64,000 bases of DNA from contig CANMBS010000012.1 of NCBI GenBank assembly GCA_947496145.1, positions 1 through 64,000 on the forward strand, in the 5' to 3' direction. The first letter of the stretch is position 1. Every line of letters starts with the position of its first letter. Source of the stretch: an uncultured Pseudovibrio sp. Its GTDB lineage: Bacteria > Pseudomonadota > Alphaproteobacteria > Rhizobiales > Stappiaceae. Below, piece by piece: positions 44,691-52,539 of this stretch. The notes below the pieces were generated by a model, which saw only the letters and a list, made by a program, of their open reading frames with translations, was not told the DNA's origin and searched no databases. Position numbers and translations under genes: made by a program.

Positions 44691-45656
44691 TTAGTAGCTC
44701 CCCCGCTCGTCTTTCAGCATGCGTACGATAAAGAGGGTGATGAACACCATCATGATGGCGAAGAGCACAACTGCGATGGAAGCACCGTAGCCCATGCGGA
44801 AGCCGTATTCTGACAGCGCCTGCTCATACATGTAGTAGGAGAGCACGCGGCTGGAGCCGTAAGGGCCGCCGCTGGTCATGATGGAAACCAGATCGAATGA
44901 TCGCAGAGCACCGATGATTGTTACGACCACAGCGATGAAGGTGGCGGGGCGCAATTGCGGGAGGATGACGTACCACAGCATCTTCCAGCCTTTGGCTCCA
45001 TCCAGCCGCGCGGCTTCGATCTGGTCTGGTGAGACGTTGTTGAGGCCCGTGAGATAGAGGATCATGCAGTAGGCAATCTGAGGCCACAGGCCAGCGGCGA
45101 TAATGCCATAGGTGACGAAACGCTCATCGGCGAGGATGGCGATGCCCTCAAAGCCGAGGAACTCCAGCAGTTTGGTGAAGAGGCCGAAATTGGGTGCGTA
45201 GAACCATGAAAAGATGAGGCCGACCACGATCTGGCTGATCACAAACGGGAAAAAGAACAATGACTTGTAGATGCGAATGCCCGTGACAGTCTGATTGAGG
45301 AAGATGGCAATCAGCAGCCCGGCGGGCACTGCCAGCATGTAAAGCACAAGCCATAAGAGGTTGTTGTAAAGAGATGTATAGAACGCCTCATCGTCCCACA
45401 GCTCAATGTAGTTTTCTATGCCGATAAACGCTTTGGTTCCGATACCGTCCCAGTCATAAAAACTGATGGTTATAGATTGAGCAATGGGCGCAATCACGTA
45501 GACCAGAAACATCAGGGCACCCGGCATCAGAAAGAGCCATGGGGCGAGCCGTCGCTGATTTGCGATCCACTTTGACGTTCTGGTCCTGACCTCTTCTCCT
45601 GAGGAGAAGGTTCCCCCGCTTTGAGGTGAGGCGGATGCCGCGACCTGCTGGCTCAT
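44691..45656 (-). CDS. Sugar ABC transporter permease, MalF/UgpA type
   Basis: This protein has about 321 residues with six hydrophobic segments after a 40-residue cytoplasmic tail. The ATPase-contact loop is E-A-A-R-L-D-G-A-K-G-W-K-M-L-W-Y-V-I-L-P-Q-L. ATG 45656 behind AAGGAA is preferred to an upstream start at 45692. It forms the membrane channel with the next gene product. It is separated from the binding protein gene by 116 bp holding a strong hairpin. Confidence 0.94.
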   Translation of the reverse strand: MSQQVAASASPQSGGTFSSGEEVRTRTSKWIANQRRLAPWLFLMPGALMFLVYVIAPIAQSITISFYDWDGIGTKAFIGIENYIELWDDEAFYTSLYNNLLWLVLYMLAVPAGLLIAIFLNQTVTGIRIYKSLFFFPFVISQIVVGLIFSWFYAPNFGLFTKLLEFLGFEGIAILADERFVTYGIIAAGLWPQIAYCMILYLTGLNNVSPDQIEAARLDGAKGWKMLWYVILPQLRPATFIAVVVTIIGALRSFDLVSIMTSGGPYGSSRVLSYYMYEQALSEYGFRMGYGASIAVVLFAIMMVFITLFIVRMLKDERGSY

Positions 45657-45703
45657 CTGTGTTCCTTCCGACGGGCAATGCGTGCCATTCACTCAATTCC
45701 AGA

Positions 45704-45736
45704 GTGCGGGCGGCAGTGTCTGGTTGCCGCCCGCAC
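45704..45736 (-). terminator. Strong hairpin between SBP and permease genes
   Basis: GTGCGGGCGGCA and TGCCGCCCGCAC form a perfect 12-bp stem around a nine-base loop. No clear U-run follows. Such hairpins behind binding protein genes commonly protect the upstream mRNA and reduce read-through, so that the SBP is made in excess. Confidence 0.65.
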
Positions 45737-45772
45737 AAGGTTTCCCGAAAGCTGTTTGGGCTGTGAGGTAAT

Positions 45773-47011
45773 TTACTTGTAAACGCGGCTCCTGATCTTC
45801 TCGAGACGTTTTAAGATTGCATCGGCCCGCTCTGGTTTAACCATGAACTCCTGAAAGCCTTCCATGCCAGCCTTCGCCATTTCTGCCGGAGCATCCCGGT
45901 CATAGAACTGGGCTAAAGCGTAAGCATTGGAGAGCATGTCAAAACCCTGTTGCAGGATGCGCTCTTCAGGGCGTTCTGCGCCGGAGTTTACTGGTAACTG
46001 ACCGAGTGTGATGTTGGTGGCTGTCTGCACATCTGCGCGGGCCATGTAAGCGAGGAACTTTCTGGCATCCTCTTTGTTTCTGGCTTTTGCGGGGATGTGA
46101 ATGGTGTCCGTTGGTGCGTCTTCCGCCATTGGAATGCCCGGAGTGATTTGCGGGAATTGCATGAAGCCGATCTGCTCTTCCTTAAGACCACCATTTTTGA
46201 ACACGTCCACCGCGAAGTTGCCCATCAGGTACATGGCGGCTTTGCCCTGCACGAGATTTGGTACGGCATCCTGCCAGTCCAGCGCCGGGTGGTTTTTGTT
46301 GTAGTATCCCGGCTTAACCAGCTCGGACCATTTGTCGAAAGTCGCTTTCACACGCGGGTCCGTGTAAGGGACCTTGCCTGCGGTGAGGTCCATGTGGAAC
46401 TCATAGCCGTTGACACGCAGGTTCATATAGTCAAACCAGCCGCCGGTTGGCCAAAGGGCTTTTGTGCCGATGGTAAAAGGTGTGATGCCTGCTTCTTTAA
46501 GCTTGGCAGATGCTGCAACCAACTCGTCCCAATTGGTTGGAACGGCGATGCCCTGCTCTTTAAAGATATCTTTGCGGTAGTAGATGCCCCACTGGTAATA
46601 GGTGTAGGGAACGCCCCATTTTTTGCCATGCATGGTCATGGATGCCGCTGCTGATTTCAGCTGCTCGTTCAGGCCATGTTCTTCCCAGAGATCGGTGACG
46701 TCCTCAAACAGACCAGCATTGACGAATGGTGCCATACGGTTACCCGCGTACCATGCTGCCAGATCCGGTGCGTCTGCTGTGAGGAAATTGCGGATGGAGG
46801 TTTTATAGCCCTCCTTATGCATCGTGTTGACGATGACGTTCACATCCGGGTTCTCCTTTGAGAAGCCGGAGACAATATCTTCAAATGCTTTTTTGGGTGC
46901 CGGGTCCGTCTGGTCAAGATTGATGATCAGATCACCAGCGGCATATGCGCAACTTCCCATTAAAAATATCGCAGCGAAACCGCCCGCTGCTGCTTTGCTA
47001 AAATTAAACAC
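45773..47011 (-). CDS. Sugar ABC transporter substrate-binding protein (CUT1 family)
   Basis: This 412-residue protein has a signal peptide (basic N-terminus, hydrophobic core, C-A-Y-A-A-G, cleavage probably near residue 24) and a mature family 1 extracellular solute-binding fold. Examples are D-I-V-S-G-F-S-K-E-N-P-D-V-N-V and V-Q-G-K-A-A-M-Y-L-M-G-N-F-A. It captures the sugar in the periplasm. It is the first gene of the galactoside operon. A perfect 16-bp palindrome lies 55 bp upstream of its start, in the region shared with the IclR gene. The G-S-C motif raises the possibility of a lipoprotein, but the residues after Cys do not form a good lipobox. Confidence 0.93.
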   Translation of the reverse strand: MFNFSKAAAGGFAAIFLMGSCAYAAGDLIINLDQTDPAPKKAFEDIVSGFSKENPDVNVIVNTMHKEGYKTSIRNFLTADAPDLAAWYAGNRMAPFVNAGLFEDVTDLWEEHGLNEQLKSAAASMTMHGKKWGVPYTYYQWGIYYRKDIFKEQGIAVPTNWDELVAASAKLKEAGITPFTIGTKALWPTGGWFDYMNLRVNGYEFHMDLTAGKVPYTDPRVKATFDKWSELVKPGYYNKNHPALDWQDAVPNLVQGKAAMYLMGNFAVDVFKNGGLKEEQIGFMQFPQITPGIPMAEDAPTDTIHIPAKARNKEDARKFLAYMARADVQTATNITLGQLPVNSGAERPEERILQQGFDMLSNAYALAQFYDRDAPAEMAKAGMEGFQEFMVKPERADAILKRLEKIRSRVYK

Positions 47012-47065
47012 CTAACCCTCCCAAGTTTGCCAACGATAAAGTTCCACTCAATGAAACTTAGTTTT

Positions 47066-47081
47066 GACTATTGGAATAGTC
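47066..47081. promoter_or_regulatory. Palindromic operator candidate for the IclR-type regulator
   Basis: GACTATTGGAATAGTC is a perfect palindrome of two seven-base arms around GG. It lies between the divergent SBP and IclR genes, 55 bp before the SBP start. IclR-family proteins bind short palindromes of this kind. Confidence 0.6.
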
Positions 47082-47174
47082 GCGTGATAGTACTTGATTG
47101 TCAACCAAAGGAAGCGGGAATGAGTCTTTGCGGGAACCTTCCGTTTTTTGCAAAGAGCGCGAAAGAAAATTACG

Positions 47175-47981
47175 ATGAGCATTCAACCTCAGGAAATGAT
47201 TGAGGAAACCGGACCGGATCTCACGAGCCCCATATCGAAGGCGCTTGTAGTGCTGGACACTGTGGCGCAGGCAGACTCACCTCCACGGTTTGTGGAGTTA
47301 CTGAATGCCCTGCCCCTGAGCCGTGCCACCTTGCACCGTCAATTGCGACAGTTGGTGAAGGAAGGCATGCTGGTTCATGATGAGGTGCACCAGACCTACC
47401 GCATTGGCATGCGGGTGCTGCGACTGGCGCACTCAGCGTGGAGCCGGGCGAGCCTTGCCAGTGTGGCGCGAGACAGTCTTGACCGGTTGAGTGCGCAGAT
47501 ACCGGAGACCATCCATCTGGCGGTTTTGGACAACAATCAGGTGCTGTACGTGGATAAGCGCTTGCCTCCGCGCAGTGTTTCCATGTTCTCCAGTCCTGGC
47601 AAGATTGGTCCGGCTTACTGCACCGGTGTTGGCAAGGCGATGCTTTCTGCTTTGTCTGAGGCGCGGCTGGCGGAGGCGATCAGGGCGCAATCCTTCCAGC
47701 GCCATACGGCCAAGACGCTTGTGAGTGAAAAGACATTGCGTGATGAGCTGGCCCACATTCGTCAGCGCGGATATGCGTTTGATGATGAAGAGCATGAGGA
47801 CTCTATCATCTGCGTGGCTTTGCCGATCCTGAACAAGCGTGGGGAGCCTATTGGTGCGCTTTCGGTAACCAGTACGACCTATGTGACCTCGCTGGACAGG
47901 ATGGTCGAGAACTATTTGCCTGCCATGAAACAGGTGGTTCAGGAGATTTCAGAGAATGCGCAGATTGCGCTGGGGGTTTGA
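47175..47981 (+). CDS. IclR-family transcriptional regulator of the galactoside locus
   Basis: This protein of about 268 residues has an N-terminal winged helix (I-S-K-A-L-V-V-L-D-T-V-A, then L-P-L-S-R-A-T-L-H-R-Q-L-R-Q-L) and a C-terminal IclR effector domain with G-P-A-Y-C-T-G-V-G-K-A-M-L-S and R-G-Y-A-F-D-D-E-E. It is divergent from the SBP gene and 72 bp upstream of the ATPase gene, so it probably controls both transcripts. The effector may be galactose, galactonate or 2-keto-3-deoxygalactonate. The frame can start at 47148; ATG 47175 fits the family better but has a weak ribosome binding site. Confidence 0.9.
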   Translation: MSIQPQEMIEETGPDLTSPISKALVVLDTVAQADSPPRFVELLNALPLSRATLHRQLRQLVKEGMLVHDEVHQTYRIGMRVLRLAHSAWSRASLASVARDSLDRLSAQIPETIHLAVLDNNQVLYVDKRLPPRSVSMFSSPGKIGPAYCTGVGKAMLSALSEARLAEAIRAQSFQRHTAKTLVSEKTLRDELAHIRQRGYAFDDEEHEDSIICVALPILNKRGEPIGALSVTSTTYVTSLDRMVENYLPAMKQVVQEISENAQIALGV

Positions 47982-48053
47982 TTTGATGAATTAGAGTGCG
48001 GAGCTTGGGGAGGTATCCGCGCAGGTTTTAAGGCATATTGGGGAGGGAAACAG

Positions 48054-49145
48054 ATGACCGCAGTTGTGTTACGCAATCTGAAGAAGAGTTATGGCGACAC
48101 CCAGGTGATCCATGGGGTTGATCTGGACATTGAAGAGGGTGAATTCGTCGTTTTCGTTGGCCCTTCCGGCTGCGGGAAGTCTACCTTACTGCGAACCATT
48201 GCCGGACTAGAGACCAGTAGCAGCGGGACCATCCATATTGCTGATGAGGATGTGACTGATCTCGATCCCTCTCAGCGCGGTATTGCCATGGTGTTTCAGA
48301 GCTATGCGCTTTACCCGCATATGACAGTTGCGCAGAACATGGGGTTTGGCCTGAAGATGACTGGTCATCCCAAAGATGAGATTAAGCGGCGGGTGGAGGA
48401 AGCGGCGCGTATTTTAAAGCTGGAAGAGTATCTGGACCGGCACCCGAAGGCTCTTTCTGGTGGGCAGCGGCAGAGGGTGGCGATTGGGCGGGCAATTGTG
48501 CGCGATCCGAAGGTCTTTTTGTTTGATGAGCCGCTTTCCAACCTTGATGCAGAGCTGCGCGTTCAGATGCGCATTGAACTGGCCAAGCTGCACAGGCAAG
48601 TGGATGCCACCATGATCTACGTGACCCATGATCAGGTGGAGGCCATGACGCTGGCGGATAAGATCGTGGTGCTGGAAGGTGGTTACATCCGTCAAGTGGG
48701 CAAGCCGCTGGAGCTTTATGATGATCCGGCGAACCAGTTCGTGGCAGGCTTTATCGGCTCACCTAAGATGAACTTCCTGAGTGGCAAGGTTGTTCGCTCA
48801 ACTGATGAGGGACTGGAAATTTCGGTTTCCGGTTTTGGCGGGCAAACTCTGCTGGTGCCGGGGATTACATCTCCCGTGGTAGAGGATGCTGAGCTGACAG
48901 TGGGTATTCGTCCAGAGCACTTCGTGGTTGGGACGAGTGACAAGACTATCGGCGCAGATGTGAGCGTGTCACTGGTTGAGAATCTCGGCGAGACCAGCTA
49001 CGCCTATTGCAGCTTGCCGGATGGCGTGCAGGTGATCGCTGAGAGCCGTGGTCATCGACTGATGCAGAGCTGCGATCAGTTGCATCTGAACTTGCCTGCT
49101 TCCCGCGTGCTGTTGTTTAAGCCAGATGGGGAGAGGTTGCGGTGA
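48054..49145 (+). CDS. Sugar ABC transporter ATP-binding protein, UgpC/MalK type
   Basis: This 363-residue ATPase has Walker A G-P-S-G-C-G-K-S-T, signature L-S-G-G-Q-R-Q-R-V-A-I-G-R-A, Walker B L-F-D-E-P-L-S-N-L-D and a C-terminal TOBE regulatory domain (about 235-355), as in MalK and UgpC. It powers the importer whose SBP and permeases are encoded on the divergent arm. It follows the IclR gene and is preceded by GGGAGGGAAAC. These ATPases can serve several CUT1 transporters. Confidence 0.95.
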   Translation: MTAVVLRNLKKSYGDTQVIHGVDLDIEEGEFVVFVGPSGCGKSTLLRTIAGLETSSSGTIHIADEDVTDLDPSQRGIAMVFQSYALYPHMTVAQNMGFGLKMTGHPKDEIKRRVEEAARILKLEEYLDRHPKALSGGQRQRVAIGRAIVRDPKVFLFDEPLSNLDAELRVQMRIELAKLHRQVDATMIYVTHDQVEAMTLADKIVVLEGGYIRQVGKPLELYDDPANQFVAGFIGSPKMNFLSGKVVRSTDEGLEISVSGFGGQTLLVPGITSPVVEDAELTVGIRPEHFVVGTSDKTIGADVSVSLVENLGETSYAYCSLPDGVQVIAESRGHRLMQSCDQLHLNLPASRVLLFKPDGERLR

Positions 49146-49252
49146 GGGTGGAAGCTGATAGGATGGTCAGCCTTAGCGAGAGCAGAGCTAATTGTTTGCC
49201 TGCTGTCTTACTCTCAGATTTCAGCTTCATTACATAGCAAGTCCTTAATCAC

Positions 49253-49690
49253 ATGCCACATAGTACCCAACCCGTTTTGACAGGCCGCTGCTATTGCGGT
49301 GCAACGACTTTTACAACAACGCAAGAACCGCAGGTTGTTTCGTACTGCCATTGTGAAGATTGCCGCCGCGCAACAGGTGGACCCGTTGCAGCGTTTGCAG
49401 CTTTTGAAGAAGGGGATGTGAACTTCGAACCGGATGAGGGTCATGAAGTAACGGTGACACCCGGAGTTACGCGAACTTTCTGTGCCTCCTGCGGGTCTTC
49501 TTTGACCGGACGTTATGACTATCTGCCTGATCAGGTATACATCTCATTGGGCGTCATTGACCAAGCCAATGAACTGGCGCCCGAAATGCATTCCCATGCA
49601 GCAAGCCGACTGACATGGCTTCACATCCACGATGATCTGGAGCAGCTTCCCACTTCAGCTCGCTCCAAACTTAAGACAGGTGTTGAATAG
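49253..49690 (+). CDS. GFA/CENP-V zinc-binding domain protein
   Basis: This 145-residue protein matches the GFA family (glutathione-dependent formaldehyde-activating fold): G-R-C-Y-C-G-A near residue 10, Y-C-H-C-E-D-C-R-R-A-T-G near 34, and F-C-A-S-C-G-S-S-L near 80. Together these give the seven zinc-binding cysteines. Despite the name, most members are not shown to act on formaldehyde, and the role here is unknown. It ends seven bases before the convergent GNAT gene and has no obvious operon partners. Confidence 0.9.
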   Translation: MPHSTQPVLTGRCYCGATTFTTTQEPQVVSYCHCEDCRRATGGPVAAFAAFEEGDVNFEPDEGHEVTVTPGVTRTFCASCGSSLTGRYDYLPDQVYISLGVIDQANELAPEMHSHAASRLTWLHIHDDLEQLPTSARSKLKTGVE

Positions 49691-49697
49691 CGACCAT

Positions 49698-50201
49698 TTA
49701 AGCAATCTCTTCTGCGAAGAAGCGCAGGTGTTTGCGCAGGCGGATGGATGTGACTTCGCACTTGAGGTTCTCGTCAAACTTAGTGATCTGGCCCAGTTCT
49801 TCGTAGTTTAAGTGGCGATACAGGCTAAGAGCGCGCTCGTTTTGGGCAAGCACGGCGATTTCAGCAGTGTGGTAGCCGCGGGCGGCGATGCGGCGTTCGG
49901 CCTCTGTTACCAGAGCTGTGCCCAGTCCGCTGCTTTCATAGTCGGGATCGATCCAGAGGTCGGTGATGTAGTTGTCGCCGTGCTCTGTTGCGGTAAAACC
50001 GAGTATGCGCTCCTCTTTCACTGCGACGACAATCTGATCCAGACAGGCACTGGCAAAATCTGAGAAGGTTGCCTCATCTATACTGTCATGGGAAATTTGC
50101 GGCACAAAGGGGCCAATTCCTCTTTTCCATGAAGCAAGACCGACGGTTCCGATTTGCGGAATGTCTTTTGAGCGAGCACTACGGATTTCGGCGTTTTTCA
50201 T
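49698..50201 (-). CDS. GNAT-family N-acetyltransferase
   Basis: This 167-residue protein has a clear GNAT core: I-T-D-L-W-I-D-P-D-Y-E-S-S-G-L-G-T-A-L-V (acetyl-CoA loop), then A-E-I-A-V-L-A-Q-N-E-R-A-L-S-L-Y-R-H-L-N-Y. The acceptor is unknown; small-molecule or protein acetylation are both possible. ATG 50201 behind GGGGGAAC is preferred over 50294. It lies downstream of the acyl-CoA ligase gene, separated by two hairpins, so it is probably its own unit. Confidence 0.88.
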   Translation of the reverse strand: MKNAEIRSARSKDIPQIGTVGLASWKRGIGPFVPQISHDSIDEATFSDFASACLDQIVVAVKEERILGFTATEHGDNYITDLWIDPDYESSGLGTALVTEAERRIAARGYHTAEIAVLAQNERALSLYRHLNYEELGQITKFDENLKCEVTSIRLRKHLRFFAEEIA

Positions 50202-50218
50202 CGGTCTGTTCCCCCGTT

Positions 50219-50241
50219 CCCGGAGCTGGCATTGCTCCGGG
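50219..50241 (-). terminator. GC-rich hairpin upstream of the GNAT gene
   Basis: CCCGGAGC and GCTCCGGG pair around TGGCATT. It resembles the GGAGC...GCTCC terminator family of this window but has no T run, so it may be a weak or decayed terminator. Confidence 0.4.
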
Positions 50242-50264
50242 CGTTGTTTGGTCGCGTTATCCTG

Positions 50265-50291
50265 CCCGAAAACCGGCCACAGGTTTTCGGG
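50265..50291 (-). terminator. Hairpin after the acyl-CoA ligase gene
   Basis: CCCGAAAACC (50265-50274) and GGTTTTCGGG (50282-50291) form a perfect 10-bp stem with a seven-base loop, directly after the ligase stop codon. No strong U-run follows. Confidence 0.6.
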
Positions 50292-50297
50292 CAAACG

Positions 50298-51824
50298 CTA
50301 GATTGTTTTCAGCATCTCCCGCAGGTCCCGCTTGAGGATCTTGCCGTAATTGTTCTTTGGCAGATGTTCCATCACCACGTAGTCTTTGGGACGTTTGAAG
50401 CGTGCAATGTTTTCTATGCAGAGCAGGTCAAGCTCTGCGAAATCGACGGTTTTACCCTGCTCTGGTGAGACGATGGCAACCACCTCTTCCCCCCAATCTT
50501 CGTGGTAACGACCGACGACGGCGACTTCGCTCACATCCGGGTGCGTCAGCAGAATTTCTTCCACTTCGCGCGGATAAATATTGGAGCCGCCAGAGATAAT
50601 CATATCTTTTGAGCGGTCATGCATGGTGAGAAAACCGTCCTCATCCAGTGCGCCCATGTCGCCCGTTTTCAACCAGCCATCAATGATCGTGGAAGCAGTT
50701 GCTTCCTCGTTGTTCCAGTAGCCTAGCATAACAGCGTCACCGGATACGACAATTTCTCCAATTTCACCCGTGGCTAAATCTTGCATATCTTCTCCTACCA
50801 CACGAACGCGGGAGGGAACTTGAGCTACCCCAACTGATTTCAATCTTTCTTTCCAGCGCGGATGTTTTCTGTCGCACACCAGATCACGGCTCAGAACGGT
50901 GATTGCCATAGGGCACTCGCCCTGCCCGTAAATCTGCGCAAATCTGGGACCAAGCACGTTCACAGCCTCCACAATATCTGCAAAATACATGGGACCGCCA
51001 GCGTAGATGATGGTTTCCAACCCCTCCCCTGTTGCGCCTCTGGCCTTTGCCTCTTCCACCAGACGGTGCACCATGGTGGGGGCTGCGAACATGGAGATAT
51101 TGCGAATTTTAGGAGCAATCTCCAATATTTCGGCGGGATCAAAACCCCCGGAGGCCGGGCACACATGTCTGCCACCTGCAATCACATGCATGAAGCTGTA
51201 AATGCCAGCCCCATGTGACATGGGCGCCGCGTAAAGCGTAGCATCTTCGTGCGTGGGTGTGCCAATCCCGGCATAATACCCCATCATCATACTCTGGATA
51301 TTTTGAGAGGTCATCATCACCCCTTTGGGGCGACCCGTTGTGCCAGAAGTGTAAAACAACCAGACCATATCCTGCGACAGCATTGAGGCGGGTGTCTCTT
51401 GTGGTAGCGCATCATACATTTTCAGGAACTCGTCCTGATCCACTGAGATCACACGGGTTTTTGAGCCTTCCAGTTCCCTGAGCAAATCCTTGCCGGTGGC
51501 GTCACAGACAAAAACGGCGGAGGCTTCTGCATTTTCCAAGATCCAGATTGTTTCTTTAGCGTGCAGCTTTGCATTGATCGGGATCGCCGCTGCCCCTGCC
51601 CACCAGATACCGTAGATCACCTCCAGATATTCTGTCCGGTTTTTCATGAGGATGGCAACGCGGTCACCTTTCCTGATGCCATAGTCACGTTGCAGACTGG
51701 CAGCGATTGCTGCGGATCTCCTTGCGAACTCTGCATAGGAGGCAATTTGCCGTGTGCCATGCAACAGTGCGGGAGCCTCCGGTTTTATTCTGGCAGTTTG
51801 TGCCAACCATTCGGCTGGATTCAT
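50298..51824 (-). CDS. AMP-dependent acyl-CoA synthetase/ligase
   Basis: This 508-residue adenylate-forming enzyme has L-F-Y-T-S-G-T-T-G-R-P-K-G-V near residue 160, I-Y-G-Q-G-E near 296, L-K-T-G-D-M-G-A-L-D-E-D-G near 385 and R-S-K-D-M-I-I-S-G-G-S-N-I-Y-P-R-E. It is shorter than the synthetase at 24.5 kb and resembles medium-chain, aryl- or malonyl-type ligases; the acid it activates is not known. The start at 51824 is supported by GGGGGGAAT. It is monocistronic. Confidence 0.9.
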   Translation of the reverse strand: MNPAEWLAQTARIKPEAPALLHGTRQIASYAEFARRSAAIAASLQRDYGIRKGDRVAILMKNRTEYLEVIYGIWWAGAAAIPINAKLHAKETIWILENAEASAVFVCDATGKDLLRELEGSKTRVISVDQDEFLKMYDALPQETPASMLSQDMVWLFYTSGTTGRPKGVMMTSQNIQSMMMGYYAGIGTPTHEDATLYAAPMSHGAGIYSFMHVIAGGRHVCPASGGFDPAEILEIAPKIRNISMFAAPTMVHRLVEEAKARGATGEGLETIIYAGGPMYFADIVEAVNVLGPRFAQIYGQGECPMAITVLSRDLVCDRKHPRWKERLKSVGVAQVPSRVRVVGEDMQDLATGEIGEIVVSGDAVMLGYWNNEEATASTIIDGWLKTGDMGALDEDGFLTMHDRSKDMIISGGSNIYPREVEEILLTHPDVSEVAVVGRYHEDWGEEVVAIVSPEQGKTVDFAELDLLCIENIARFKRPKDYVVMEHLPKNNYGKILKRDLREMLKTI

Positions 51825-52539
51825 GTTTATTCCCCCCTCAAACCAGCGTGCTCCTCCTCAAAAGCACCCTGAACGCCGCATTTGCGAGCACGTCTCCCAA
51901 GTCTTTTGCTCTGGCTTCTTGCGGGCCTGTTTTACAGGGAAAGTGCTCTTGCGACAGATTACGGTTAGCCGCTTTAAATCAATCTGAGACTGCGAATACT
52001 ATAGTTTTTTATAGGTCTGGGTATACACCTCTTGTTTAACGTTCTCGTCAATTTCACGTCGCGTTCAACTTCTGCTGTTCTCTTTTATTGCTTCTCGTTC
52101 TTCCAGTTCAACCAGATTTTAATCGCGAGCTCTATGAGGAAACCTGCAATAAATCTTTAAAAGATTGAATGCTTTGAGCGCTACTGCTTTATTGACTTGG
52201 CATGGTCATCGGGCTTGGCGGTATTTTGACAATGGTTCCCGATCTGGGTGATGCAACCTGTGCTGTTTTTGGCCTTGGGTTTATTCTCTGATCTGTCTGG
52301 GCTGGTATTTATCTGCTGAAACGTGGTGAGGCGTGCCCAGGCCTTACTTAAGGACCGGAACCCTGCCCGCCTTCGTTCAGGAAGCGAATAACCGGAGTAC
52401 TGGTTGCCAGAGAGATTTTGGTTTCATAGCAGTGCGTTGAAGGAGAGTGAAAGACGTTGACTTAGCAACAATCGACCACTCTCCTTCAATCCGGCAAACT
52501 TACTCTCGACCTAAGTAACTTCGCCTGATCTGTCTGGGA
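51825..52539. other. 715-bp gene-poor region
   Basis: This stretch lies between the acyl-CoA ligase and the flavoprotein gene and contains no intact gene. The part near 52186-52350 reads as a stop-interrupted hydrophobic peptide and may be a gene remnant. The ligase promoter should lie just after 51825. The remainder shows nothing recognisable. Confidence 0.5.
52186..52350 (+). pseudogene. Possible remnant of a small membrane protein
   Basis: In one frame the sequence reads A-L-L-L-Y-stop-L-G-M-V-I-G-L-G-G-I-L-T-M-V-P-D-L-G-D-A, then further hydrophobic residues, a second stop, and S-V-W-A-G-I-Y-L-L-K-R-G-E-A. Two transmembrane-like segments with a typical basic end are broken by two stop codons. 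That looks like a decayed gene, but the parent family is not recognised. Confidence 0.3.
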
